This document shows positions 1 to 9,810 of a stretch of DNA of 64,000 nucleotides, in pieces. The translations under genes and the position numbers were made by a program. How positions within the stretch are numbered: the first letter of the stretch is position 1; the number at the start of each line of letters is the position of its first letter. The stretch comes from Areca catechu (lineage: Eukaryota; Streptophyta; Magnoliopsida; Arecales; Arecaceae), in contig CM038040.1 of the NCBI GenBank assembly GCA_021397845.1, positions 45,341,088 to 45,405,087 on the forward strand, in the 5' to 3' direction. The notes beneath the pieces are model-generated. The model did not search any database, was not told where the DNA came from, and worked only from the letters and a program-made list of their open reading frames with translations.

Positions 1-491
1 GAGAGTCAGACGGGCCTCCATTGATGCCCCAGATTGCTAGCAATGTTTGACGCTATCTTTGCTTTTGTGGTTGAGGCTACAACAAACATGTTCTACCTCC
101 TCATCAACATGACAGGAGCCACTTAAGATCCTTCTGCTGCCTATCCAAGAATCTTGTCCTAAGCAACATGAATGAACTTGTAGTTACCCATTTTCCAAAT
201 GCTCAGGAATGATTGAACGATGGTCTAATGGTGTATATAAGAAATAGCATGAAAGAAAGGACCTTGTTCTATGTTCCCTCATTGTTCTCTAGCATTTACA
301 TTTTAAATCTAATGGAGTTATAAATAATGTAAAATATATATAAAAAATGCTAAGAGTTGAAGGAATTTTGTGAGATGTGAGTATATCCACCACATTTGTT
401 TTATTTAGAAACTGGAAAAGGAACAAGGAATTTTGTGAGTTCTTTCTCGAGTTCCCAAGTGCATTATTTAGTTTATTGGAGTCAAAGAGAA

Positions 492-550
492 AATAAAGGA
501 GAGGGAGGGAGGGAGAGAGAGGAGAGAGAGAGAGAAGAGTGAGAAGAGTG
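492..550. repeat. GA-rich microsatellite
   Basis: Low-complexity purine tract of GAGA and GGGA units, broken by AAGAGTG. Simple sequence repeat with no further signal. Confidence 0.85.
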
Positions 551-596
551 GAGAGAGAAAGATTATATACATATGTATGTATATAGTATAGTAATG

Positions 597-597
597 A

Positions 598-638
<41 letters not shown>

Positions 639-662
639 TATAATATATATATATATATAGTA
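597..662. repeat. TA dinucleotide microsatellite
   Basis: Nearly pure TA repeats with short interruptions (ATGTA, ATAATA). A looser TA-rich tract continues to about 715. Confidence 0.9.
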
Positions 663-742
663 TATGTATAAGATAATGTAAGTGTATATATATATATAAT
701 AATATATAATTATATGTAATATGAAATATAATAAGGTGTAAG

Positions 743-1311
743 TGCAGAAAATTTTGTGTAATAAAATAATTTCAAATACAATAGATAAGGTTAGGAAGTC
801 TAGCTAAGGAGACAGAATGAACCACCGTCCTAAAAGAGATTTGGTTCGAAGAATGATTGGACCACATGCTCTCCTCCAAGGTACAATCCATAACCAACAC
901 TCCAATGCCCGTCAATGGCACGATCTCGAACAGATGCTGATCAGCTCATCTTCAGTCCAAAATTTTCAAAGTAAAAAAGGGGGTAGGAGAGAGAATTTGA
1001 AAAAATTTGAAACAGATGAATATAAGAGAGGGAGAGCTTGGAATTCTTGAATGTCTTGTAGGGCTGGGGTAGAGGTCTATTTATAGGCTCAAAATCTCAG
1101 AGAAAATCTTAAAAATGTCTTTAAATAGCCGTTATTTCATTAAATAAGAAATAAATAAAATGATTATTTAAAAATTAATTTGGAATTAATTAAAATAATT
1201 TAAAAAAGAAACGATAAAAAGAGTAAAAGAAAAATGCACGGGCGCGTGATCCACGCGCACCCATTATATGCTCGAGGGGGGCACTTTATTTTGTTTTTTG
1301 TAACGTCAACA
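743..1311 (-). repeat. Copia A LTR, left (3') copy
   Basis: Aligns through most of its length with 3709-4315. Shared landmarks are the CAAATACAATAGA segment, the AGAATGATTGGACCACATGC block and the TTTTGTTTTTTGTAACGTCAACA end. The inner edge at CAACA is sharp and the outer edge near 743 is approximate. It is on the pol-terminus side of the element, so it is the 3' LTR. Confidence 0.75.
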
Positions 1312-1799
1312 ATCCTCCACAAAAATAAAATAAAAAAATAAAAATTTAATATTATTAAATTCAATAAATAATTTAAAATTTTTGGACTTTTATTATACTT
1401 AGTACAAGTACCTTCTAGGTTTGAACTTGCATTTAGTATAAATGCACAGTATGAAAATGAGTGATCATAATGCGGGATAGCGCTACGTAGGCCATGCGTT
1501 TGCCTTGATTTTCATGAGAGTTGCTAGGAATTTGTCCTGATTCCATAGTCGGAGTCTCATCACTACTCTCACTAAGGTAGATCCTCCAAGGATACGTACA
1601 AAGGAATCGTATATCGTTAAACTCACAGTCTTGGATTTATTAAGAGCTATGCTCAATCTAACCGTCATAATAGAGCACCACACTATAGGGATGGGATGGA
1701 AACAGACTCCATAATAGTGCTTCCAAACGTTACCTAAAGATCGTTTTCATTTGAACCTTAACTATGGGTTGTCATGACGGTAAGGGTCCACTCTGGAGA

Positions 1800-2300
1800 C
1801 TAATATGTGGATTTAAATTCCATCGCCTTTGATATCTCAGATACCATAGCCTTCGAAAGGCCTTTGGTCAAAAGATCTGCCATATTATTTTTGATCTTAT
1901 AAATTGTAGTGATATCACTTCTTTCATTTTATTTCTAACATTTTTATACCTGATCAGGATATGATTATTCATTTTTTATTAATTATCTGTTAATTAACAG
2001 ATCAATTAGAGCTCTACAATCACAGTTTAAATTTTTTTTGAGATTTTAGTGAAAGAATTGCTATATCACTAATCTATGGTTTTCATATTAAGAATCTGTA
2101 TGCATTATATTTGGATATAGCCTATAAATATAGCATTTATAGTCTTAGGTCCTAGTTTTCTATTTTTGGATTCAAGGATGTTAACCTTGGCTAGGCACCC
2201 CCACACTTTGAAGAATTCTAGGTTATGAGTCCTCCCTTTTCAAAGTTCAAGGATGTTAACCTTGCCTAGTTTTTTGGACCTTCAACTACATGAGCTTGGG
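1800..2300 (-). pseudogene. Copia A pol C-terminal remnant (RNase H end)
   Basis: On the minus strand the frame ending at the stop at 1800-1802 reads ADLLTKGLSKAMVSEISKA, the typical end of a copia RNase H/pol polyprotein. Upstream text up to about 2300 has scattered similarity to the preceding RNase H region but is broken by many stops and frameshifts. Between the pol stop and the 3' LTR lie about 490 bases of noncoding sequence. This is not a functional reading frame. Confidence 0.65.
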
Positions 2301-2639
2301 ATCTAGAGGAAATAAAAGGTTTGCAAAGAGGCTCCTTCTTTCAATGAAAGCAGCCTTTGCAAGATTATTTGTCCTTCCGCACAACAAAATTTTTCACTGA
2401 ACCTTGGGCAGGCTTGTTGAATCTTGTATTATTGGTTTTAAAGGTTTTACCCTATGGTTTGATCTTGTTTGGTCAGGCCAGTAATGTTGGTTTGACTGGT
2501 ATTGGTGGTTTAGTGAAATCTAGCTTTGATTTTGGTTTAATATTGTTGTTGGTTTGGTATTGTTGGATCATGTTAGCTTGGACACTTAGAATTCTAATTT
2601 GTTGGGTTTTAGACTTATGTTAATCTTCTATCCTGATTG

Positions 2640-3225
2640 AGTTTAGAAGTTGGGCTAGGGTTAGCTCTTTTTGCTTTTAGAGTTGATTTGACAAAGCCAT
2701 TTCAAGGAGGCATTTTATTTAGAATGTTGGAGACCTTAAATCGTTCAGAGAATTTGTCTCCATTGCTTGAAATTTTTTAAGGTACTCTTGGAATCGGTGA
2801 AGTGGTCATTAATGGGTTTGTCTTCTACTATATTAAATTTAAGGAATGATACGGTATTGAATCGTTCAACCCTAACATCATAAGGCCATACTCAGATTCT
2901 AGGATATCCCACAATTCTTTCGCACTCTTAGCTGGCAGGTAAATATCGTAGAGTAAATCGGATATAGCACCAAGGATTCTACATTTACATAGATAATCCT
3001 CTTCTTGGGTAGTTGATGTGGTTGAACTCTTTTATGATAGTTGGTATGGTTGAATTAGAAAAATATGCGGACTGGTCAATCACTAACCAAAGTCCTAAGG
3101 TAGTTAGCTAAAACTTCATTTAGCTTTGCCACCTTCTAAAATATAATCCATCAAATTTTCGGGTTTAAGGCTAATGATGTCATCCCTAAGAGTTGCCATT
3201 GGATCCAAATCAGATTCAGAGAGGA
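2640..3225 (-). pseudogene. Copia A gag remnant
   Basis: Minus-strand translation gives a gag-like start (MATLRDDIISLKPENLMDY near 3205) and farther on AKSAKELWDILESEYG near 2920, the hallmark 'SAKELWDxLExxY' segment of copia Gag. Several stop codons and frame changes interrupt it. The 2300-2640 interval between this and the pol remnant has no domain I can name. Confidence 0.6.
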
Positions 3226-3708
3226 AGATCTGGAAAATAAAATAATTTTTTATTAAGAATTTGTTTAAATAATTTAAATTTTTTTCTAAATTATTTCCTA
3301 TTTTTTTGGAATTAAAACTTTATTAAAATGATCATCAATGTGATCGAACCTGTTATTTGTTAAGGTTTTTAATTGAGTTATTTATCTCTAAATCCTAAAG
3401 CTTTGATTAATTTGTTTGTATAGTCTTTTAAAAATTAATTTGCATGCTGTAATACAAATTCAGTGAAAATCTTCAGATAAAATAAAAAAAAAAAAAAGAA
3501 ATAGATATTATGCTATAAATAACAAAAAATATATGATTTTTTTAAAAATAAAATATGCAAGGTAAGTAAACTATAATTAAGTATAAATAATTATATTTAT
3601 ATACATGCACTACAAATCATACTCCAAAGTTATAATATATAGAAATATATATATATATGTGTTTATATATAATTTGAAATATTTAAAAATAATTTTTTGT
3701 GGCATGTG

Positions 3709-4315
3709 TGGCTGAATAATTTTGGTATAATAAAATAATTTTAAATACAATAGAATAAGGTTAGGAAGTTTGGTCTAGAAGGCAGAAAGAACCATCGTCC
3801 TAAAAAAGATCCGGTCCTCTTGTCGTGCAAAGAATGATTGGACTACATGCTCTCCTCCACGGTACAACCTGAAAGCCAATATTTCAACGTCTGTCGGTGG
3901 CACAATTTCAAATGGACGGGATCAGCTCATCTTCGATCCAAAATTTTCGAAGTGGAAAAAGGGTAGGAGAGAAAGAAAGAATTTAAAAAATTTTGGAACG
4001 GAGGAATGTAGGAGAATGAGAGCTTGGAATTTTTGGATGCCTTGTAGGGCTGGATAGAGATCTATTTATAGGTTTAAAATTTCAGAAAAAAATCCAAAAA
4101 TATCCTCAAACTAGCCAATATTTCATAAATAAGAAATAAATAAAATAATTTTTAAAAATTAATTTTAAAATTAATAAAATAATTAAAAAAAGAAATGGTA
4201 AGAAGAGCAAAAGAAAAAATGCACAGGCACGTGATCCACGTGTGGTCATTGCGTGCTGGAGGGAAGGTTGGGGGGGGGGGGGGGGGTTGTTATTTTGTTT
4301 TTCATAACATCAACA
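3709..4315 (-). repeat. Copia A LTR, right (5') copy
   Basis: Partner of the left LTR, diverged by many substitutions and small indels. It contains a pure G run of about 17 bases near 4270-4286 that the other copy lacks, where it has only a short G tract. The outer edge at CATCAACA (4315) matches the inner edge of the left copy. Confidence 0.75.
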
Positions 4316-4458
4316 TATTCAGGATTCTATGGAAGGTATATGCTGTCGTTTTTCTTTTAATGCAAAGCTGCTGCATTTTCTCCTTTATCATGCTATAAAA
4401 CTACCTATATTTTCCTTTTCCGTGCGATACATTCTTCTGATCTGTTTTGTAATTGAAG

Positions 4459-4945
4459 GTATAAGCATTTTGGGCAATTTGCCCCGTTGGGTGGAGAACA
4501 AACGGCTGCACAACTGCCTGGAGATTGGATCTCTATAGGCCACAGTTCCCAGTGGCTCTGGTATTCTGTGTATGCAAGGTACAGGCTCCTCTTTCTTTCT
4601 TTTTTTTTTAATTTATTTTTCTTTTCCTTCTAAAAACTCTTTATGTATCGATTTTACTACCCATGTTGATACATGCATGCAATTTTATCTTCTCTTTATT
4701 ATTATTATGTTCTAAACTGTGTTTTTAAGTATAATCTGGTCCTTATTCTTGCTGTTCTTTTCAAATCCAGCAAGCAAGTCAGTTGGCGCACTAGAGCATT
4801 GGTAATTTCTGATTGGATGAGGCGTTTCATTTTTGGGAGGGACTCGAGTGCTTATGATCTGGCAACAAAGGCCAAAACTTTTAAAAGAAGGCTTTTGCTA
4901 AAGCTTCTGCAAACTACACAAAAAAAAAAAAAAATCAGATTCTGA
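4459..4945 (+). CDS. Type II NAD(P)H dehydrogenase (NDB-like), C-terminal exons, partial
   Basis: Exon 4459-4578 follows an AG acceptor and reads GQFAPLGGEQTAAQLPGDW then ISIGHSSQWLWYSVYA. A GT donor (4579) and an AG acceptor (4769-4770) splice it in phase to SKQVSWRTRALVISDW, MRRFIFGRDSS. This matches the conserved C-terminus of plant NDB-type rotenone-insensitive NAD(P)H dehydrogenases: membrane-associated flavoproteins that pass electrons from cytosolic NAD(P)H to ubiquinone at the outer face of the inner mitochondrial membrane. The family normally ends about two residues after GRDSS. Here the frame reads on for about 30 residues to 4945, which suggests a one-base loss at the stop. The FAD and NAD(P)H domains and earlier exons are not in view. 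It is either the tail of a gene interrupted by copia A or a pseudogene fragment. Confidence 0.8.
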
Positions 4946-5166
4946 ATTCATCCAAGTTGTTTTTTTATTTCTTGAGACCACAAGCAAGCTCTTGTTGGCA
5001 AGGCAATTTTGAATATGGCTATTCTTGTTGTATGTCATGATAAAAAGCAAACTGTTGCTTCAGGTTTATATCCTCTTTTGTTTTTCCAGTTTCATTATTT
5101 ATCATGAGACTACCTAATATTGGGAAGTTTTTGTATGCAATATTTTGCTTTACATTGTTAATGAAT

Positions 5167-5206
<40 letters not shown>

Positions 5207-5535
5207 TGCGTGTGTGTATCATGGATGTCATCTCGATATCTGGCTTCATGTCAAGGCCACTTTGTTACCATATCCGTATGTCTGATATGGGACCGGTTCG
5301 GTGTATCGAGAATCAGTATGCTTTTTATATCATACATTGGTGCCGGATTGAAACGGGATGGTTTGGTATGACATGGTGTATCATGTTTTTAGATTTATAT
5401 TGATTTGATTGGTCTGGTGCCTTTGTCATCCAATGTCAAAACTCAGAAAGCAAAATATATCATTAATAATTATGCATATGTGTTATAAGCAAGTAATTCT
5501 ATTTTTTGAAAAATTAAAAATTAAATATTTATTAG
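4946..5535. other. Intergenic or 3' flank with low-complexity sequence
   Basis: Directly follows the NDB-like exon, so its first part may be 3' untranslated sequence. It contains a long T run (5168-5205), then a stretch rich in ACCGGTTCGGTGTATCG-like motifs (about 5270-5400) that looks like a degenerate dispersed repeat. No coding exon was recognised. Confidence 0.5.
5168..5205. repeat. Poly-T tract
   Basis: Uninterrupted run of more than 30 T. It could be the poly(A) end of a minus-strand retroposed sequence or simple slippage. No companion element was recognised. Open frames reading Lys or Phe runs here are artefacts. Confidence 0.9.
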
Positions 5536-5789
5536 TGTGATCGTGATATGAATTCCGTAGGTTTTGGGATCTCATTGTCTCGTAACATTTCTTGTATATC
5601 TTTACCTTTCCTGATAAAATATAGTGGTACACCGTCTCATCGGGGTATGAAGGTTATTCAAAAAAAAAAAAAAATCCCTAAACGCCACAATACAGCATGG
5701 CGATCCCCTCTTCTCTTCCACGTCATCTATGATCCCTAAACCTCTCTCCCATGGTTCTAAGGATAACTTCTGAGATCGTCTTCTCCATC

Positions 5790-6080
5790 TCCACCCATTG
5801 CCGGTTTCGCTGTCGTCGTTGCCGTTGCCATCGTTGCCGCCGGATCGGACCTTGTCGACGGATCGGATCCAGCCGGATCGTTGTCGCTGTCGTCGTTGCT
5901 GTTGCCGCAGCCGTCGTTGCCGCCGCATCGTTGTCGCTGCCATTGCCATCGGATCGGACCCAATGCCCGTTGCCGCTGGATCGGCTCCAACGCCTGTTGC
6001 CGTTGTTGCTGCTGCCATTATTGCCGCCGGATCGGACCCAACGCGCCCCTGAAACGCCGCCCCGTCCTCGGTCCCTGCGG
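5790..6080. repeat. GC-rich trinucleotide-like repeat inside copia B LTR
   Basis: Imperfect repeats of GTCGTTGCCGTTGCC and GCCGCCGGATCGGACC units. All six frames are largely open because of the composition, giving several overlapping ORFs of Arg/Ser/Gly-rich text. None resembles a protein. Confidence 0.75.
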
Positions 6081-6302
6081 ATCCCCTTGGCATTCGGCCT
6101 CGGCGCGGCAAGGTAAAGAAAGCTGAATTTTTTTTCTTCTGCGAGGCAGCTGAGGAAAAAGGGGAGTGGCGTTTGGTCCGAGGCTGATGTGATTTTCCAC
6201 GAAGGGTTGACATCATTGGAGCTGGGCTCAAGAATTGTCTTATTATGAGCAATTAATTGACTTCTTATGAGCAATCGATTTCCTGGCTAGAGACAGTGGC
6301 AA

Positions 6303-6450
6303 GGAAAAGACTTTGTGCACCGCGTGCGGTGCAATAAATCCAACGTGGCCCGCACCGCGTTTTCTTATTTGTCTGAATATCCATGACTAGCATTAATTCA
6401 TTCAGCTTTTATTTGAAATTTTTGTCCAGACCAAAATACCCTTCTCTCCA
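6303..6450 (+). repeat. MITE left terminal inverted repeat
   Basis: Pairs with 7170-7316 in inverted orientation. It includes a short internal palindrome: the GCACCGCGTGCGGTGC motif is followed by CCGCACCGCG about 20 bases later. Confidence 0.85.
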
Positions 6451-6464
6451 GTCCTTTTTCTGCA

Positions 6465-7165
6465 TGGATGTCGTAGGTTTTGAACTAGGGTGTCGTAGCT
6501 TTTGAACTAGGGTGTCGTAATACTGTTTCAGGTTTTATTTATATTTTTCTGCAGAGGTGTCGTAGGTTTTGAACTAGGGTGTCGTAGCTTTTGAACTAGG
6601 GTGTCATAATACTGTTTCAGGTTTTATTTTATATTTTTCTATAGGGATGTCGTAGGTTTAGAACTAGGATGTTGTAGCTTTTGAACTAGGATGTCGTAAT
6701 ACTGTTTCAGGTTTTAATTTATATTTTCTGCAGGGGTGTCGTAGCTTTTGAACTAGGGTGTCGTAATACTGTTTCATGTTTTAATTTATATTTTTCTACA
6801 GGGATGTCATAGGTTTTGAACTAGGGTGTCGTAATACTGTTTCTGGTTTAATTTATATTTTCTGCAGGGGTGTCGTAGGTTTTGAACTAGGGTATCGTAA
6901 GTTTTGAATTAGGGTGTCGTAATACTGTCTCTAGTCATTTTTGAACCAGGGTGTTGTAGGTTTTGAACTAGGGTGTTGTAAGTTTGAACTAGAGTGTTGT
7001 AATATTGTTTCTAGTCATTTATGAACCAGGATGTCGTAGGTTTTGAACTAGGGTGTCGTAAGTTTTGAACTAGGATGTCGTAATACTATTTCAGGTCATT
7101 TTTGAACCAGGATGTCGTACGTTTTGAACTAGGGTGTCTAGGTTTTGAACTAGGATGTCGTAAGG
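6465..7165. repeat. Tandem array of a 20-22 bp unit inside the MITE
   Basis: Repeats of GTGTCGTAGGTTTTGAACTA and close variants, about 25-30 in all. They are grouped into a higher-order pattern with spacers ATACTGTTTCAGGTTTTATT and ATTTTTCTGCAGGG in the left part, replaced by ATACTGTTTCTAGTCATTT farther right. No spacer diversity of CRISPR type and no coding potential. Confidence 0.85.
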
Positions 7166-7169
7166 GTAT

Positions 7170-7316
7170 TTTAGTCTGGACAAAAATTTCAATTAATGCT
7201 AGTCATCTCAACTTTTGTCCCATCATGCTACAGTGAATATTTTTGGACCAATAAAAGTGTGCGGTGCAGGCCATACTGGATTTGCTGCACCGCACGCGGT
7301 GCACAAAGAATTACTC
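7170..7316 (-). repeat. MITE right terminal inverted repeat
   Basis: Reverse complement of the left terminal repeat, ending TGCACAAAGAATTACTC before the second CAGTGGCAA. Confidence 0.85.
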
Positions 7317-7572
7317 CAGTGGCAAATGTAATAGGATAGTTGGGCTTGTGGCCTGTGGGCTCAGTATAAGAAGTTGATGAGTAGCATGAAGAAGGGGGAT
7401 TCGGTGGTACAAGAAGTTGGGATTGGACAATATGATTGGATCTTGAATATTGGATGCTGATAAAATATCTAAGTATTATCTCAAGTAAGATTCTTCCTTT
7501 CTCTTCTTGATCTTGAGTTATTATAGTTGTCCCTAGAATCAGTATTCTCTTTGGTATGATGAATCCAAGAGC

Positions 7573-7856
7573 ATGACCTTGAGTGACCTTGAGATCCTCT
7601 TAAATAGGCTTATACATAGAGATATAGGTAATTCTGGAGGAAACAATTTTAGTTCTACTCTTCAGACCATCAATGTTAAACTAGATGGACCAGGAAATTA
7701 TCTGAGTTGGTCCCGTCATGCTCGCCTCATCTTAGAGTCGAGAGATCTTGAAGGGTTTATTACAGGTGAGTTGAAAAAACCTGATAGAATGGGAACTGAT
7801 GGAAAGAGATGGAAGAATAATAATTCCTTGGTGTCAGCTTGGTTATTGGGCTATAT
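7573..7856 (+). pseudogene. Copia B gag, N-terminal part
   Basis: The frame from the ATG at 7573 reads INVKLDGPGNYLSWSRHARL then EGFITGELKKP and SLVSAWLLG, the standard N-terminal part of Retrofit/Ale-like copia Gag. The frame is severed after the LLG codons by the left LTR of gypsy 1. The missing continuation SMTPQVAKTVEKL is found at 21330, just past the other LTR. The first 70 bases contain frame ambiguity; an upstream ATG at 7559 is followed quickly by a stop. Confidence 0.85.
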
Positions 7857-9195
7857 TGCCGCCAAGATCGTCGTGGCCTGTAGCTGCTGTCGGTGCCGGA
7901 GTGCATGGCTTGGTGCTCCTGGGAGGTCCCATCTTGGTCGGACCTGCAAAAGACTGGGTTAGTGACCGGGTCGGGGATTCCGGCGGGGGCACTCCGACGG
8001 TCAAGTCAGTGACGATCCAGGGGAACAGATCCTCCTAGTCGAGTCCCTCTTGATGGACTCCACTCTAAGAGGAGTTATTGGTATAAGAATAAGATGAAAG
8101 TGTGTGGGAGGATGATGGTGGAGCTAAAGGGATTCTCTGCATAATCGCTCCTCCTTCGTTTTCTTCCCGTGGTGGTGGTGCCTCGCTCTCGTGGTTGAGC
8201 TTGCACCGATATTGAGTTGTGTTTTATGTTACCTCCTCCTTCGGGGGTGTCGATCGTTCTTTGTAGTCAAGGTGACCGTTGGGCGCTTGCCTTGGGATCC
8301 TCGTTGGGCTGGCAGGTACGTGCGACGGGGTACCGTGCCATGGACGGGACGTCTTTTCTGACATGCGGTAGGGGAAACTTCTATTCGCTCTGACATTCTC
8401 TTCGGTCTCCTCATTCCGGGAAGCTTGGCAGAGCCTCGATCCGGGGGTCGCCGCTCCCAGGATTCGTGCCCTCTGGCTGGCCCATCCTTTTAGCAGTACG
8501 GGGGTTGGTGAAGGGCGTGGCGCCTTGATCAAAGTGTTTCCTTCCTTTCTGGTGTAAGTGGCGGACGGGCAGTTATTGCGGTATGGTAGGCGTTACTCCA
8601 TGGTCCTTGAGTGGCTTACCGGCATCCTGGGGTGATGGAACTGTCCTCCCGCTTGCAGTCGCCTTTGCCCGAGCTAGAGGCCGAGCAGGGGAGGCAGGGC
8701 TCGATCTGATGGAGGACAGGTGGCGGCTCCGGCCCAGAGGGCTCGACCACGGAGAGAGACTCCACGTGGTGGGTGAGGGTTGAGCTCGACTCCGACCAAA
8801 TGGCTCAATCTCTAGGGGTTCGATCTGGTGGAGGACAGGTGGTGCTCCGGCCCAGAGGGCTCAACCTCGGAGAGAGACTCCACGTGGCGGATGAGGGCTG
8901 AGCTCGACTCCGACCACAGGGCTCGATCTAGTGGAGGATAGGTGGCGGCTGGCCCAAAGGGCTCAACCTTGGAGAGAGACTCCACGTGGCAGGTGAGGGC
9001 TGAGCTCGACTCCAACCACAGGGTTCGATCTCGAGGGGCTCGATCTGGTGGAGGACAGGGCTCGGCTCGGTGATCGGCCCCATTGTTCTGAGGGAGCCCG
9101 ACCCGGCCAAGGAGTTAGGCTAGAGAACCTGACATGGTGGTCTTCCCTGATGTGGCGTCTGACAACTGTTCCACGTCGGCGATCCTGCCACATCA
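7857..9195 (-). repeat. Gypsy 1 3' LTR (left copy)
   Basis: In plus orientation begins TGCCGCCAAGATCG and ends GATCCTGCCACATCA, matching TGCTGCCAAGATCG (19898) and GATCCTGCCATATCA (to 21327) in the other LTR. Just outside the inner end is TTTGCCCCCCACTCCCGAGG, the complement of a good polypurine tract, so this is the 3' LTR. It carries about 145 bases near 7875-8020 (including GGCGGGGGCACTCCGACG) missing from the right LTR, but fewer copies of the internal array. Confidence 0.85.
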
Positions 9196-9810
9196 TTTGC
9201 CCCCCACTCCCGAGGCTCGTTAGTGCGCGGCGCTCGAGTCGAAGGAAGCCTCCCGCTTCGTCCTTTGCCCAGCTAGAGCCGAGCAGGGAAGGCAGGGCTG
9301 ATCTGATGGGAAGGTGGCGGTCCGGCCAGAGGGTATGGAGGAGACTCCCTGGTTGAGTGGCTACCGACCAAATGACTGATCTCGAGGGTTCGATCTGGTG
9401 GAGGATAGGTGGCGGCTCCGGCCCAGAGGGCTCAACCTCGGAGAGAGACTCCACGTGGCGGGTGAGGGATGAGCTCGACTCCGACCACATGGCTCGAGTG
9501 GGACAGGTGGCGGCTATTGGCCCAAAGGGCTAAACTTGGAGAGAGACTCCACGTGGCAGGTGGGGCTGAGCTCGACTCCAACCACAGGGTTCAATCTCGA
9601 GGGGCTCGATCTGGTGGAGGACAGGGCTGGCTCGGTGATCGGCCCCATTATTCTGAGGGAGCCCGACCCGGCCAGGAGTCAGGCTAGAGAACCTGACATG
9701 GTGGTCTTCCCTGATGTGGCGTCTGACAACTGTTCCACGTCGGCGATCCTGCCACATCATTTGCCCCCACTCCGAGGCTCGTTAGTGCGCGGCGCTCAAG
9801 TCGAAGGAAG
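8647..9810. repeat. Tandem duplication of LTR end plus polypurine region
   Basis: The segment from CCTCCCGCTT (8647) through LTR end, polypurine tract and GTCGAAGGAAG (9244) is repeated immediately at 9245-9810. Both copies contain the LTR terminus (9195 and 9759). The second copy has many single-base losses. It could be unequal exchange within the element or a consensus error in the assembly. Confidence 0.8.

Larger units (their letters stand above)
1..742. other. AT-rich flank without recognisable gene
   Basis: I see no coding exon here on either strand. The stretch holds a purine-rich GA tract and a long TA tract and runs up to the left LTR of copia A. If the NDB-like exons at 4459-4945 belong to a gene that continues to the left, this could be intronic, but no NDB exon was recognised here. 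Confidence 0.5.
743..4315 (-). mobile_element. Copia A: degenerate Ty1/copia LTR retrotransposon
   Basis: Two related blocks (about 743-1311 and 3709-4315) flank an internal region with copia coding remnants on the minus strand, so the element runs right to left. On the minus strand each LTR begins TGTTGA, and a purine-rich tract (TTTTTGTGGAGGAT) precedes the left one. The internal region keeps the end of pol, with an ADLLTKGL-like motif near 1870, and part of gag near 2880-3210. Most of protease, integrase and reverse transcriptase is deleted or unrecognisable. No clean target site duplication was found. It abuts the NDB-like exons. Confidence 0.8.
6303..7316. mobile_element. Mutator-type MITE with long terminal inverted repeats
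   Basis: A 1014-base element flanked by a perfect 9-bp direct repeat CAGTGGCAA (6294-6302 and 7317-7325), the target duplication length typical of Mutator-like elements. Its ends are inverted repeats. The left CTTTGTGCACCGCGTGCGG (from 6311) is matched exactly by the reverse complement of the right end (to 7309). Weaker inverted similarity runs about 140 bases inward, including GACTAGCATTAATT and TTTTTGTCCAGAC. The core is a tandem array with no coding capacity. It sits in the 5' LTR of copia B and is therefore younger than that insertion. Confidence 0.9.
5536..7551 (+). repeat. Copia B 5' LTR (interrupted by a MITE)
   Basis: Begins TGTGATCGTGATATGAATTCC, matching TGTGATCCCTGATATGGATCC at 25524 after the polypurine tract. 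Similarity to the 3' piece continues through GTGGTACACC, an A run and CCCTAAACGCCACAATACA, ending near 5697. Without the MITE and one TSD copy the LTR would be about 1 kb. The inner end is placed at about 7551, where TTGGTAT then GATGAATCCA then AGAGC resembles an initiator-Met primer site (TGGTATCAGAGC) with inserted bases. The exact end is uncertain. Confidence 0.65.

Noticed and set aside
4195..4538. Short plus frames over 4195-4538
   Set aside because: They cross the copia A LTR edge and an intron; only the 4459-4578 part, in another frame, is the real NDB-like exon.
5602..6274. Overlapping minus frames of 183 and 216 codons and plus frames of 121 codons
   Set aside because: They lie in the copia B LTR over the GC-rich trinucleotide-like repeat; overlapping frames on both strands show a composition effect.
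6465..7165. CRISPR-like regular repeats
   Set aside because: Units are contiguous variants without unique spacers, inside a MITE in a plant genome.
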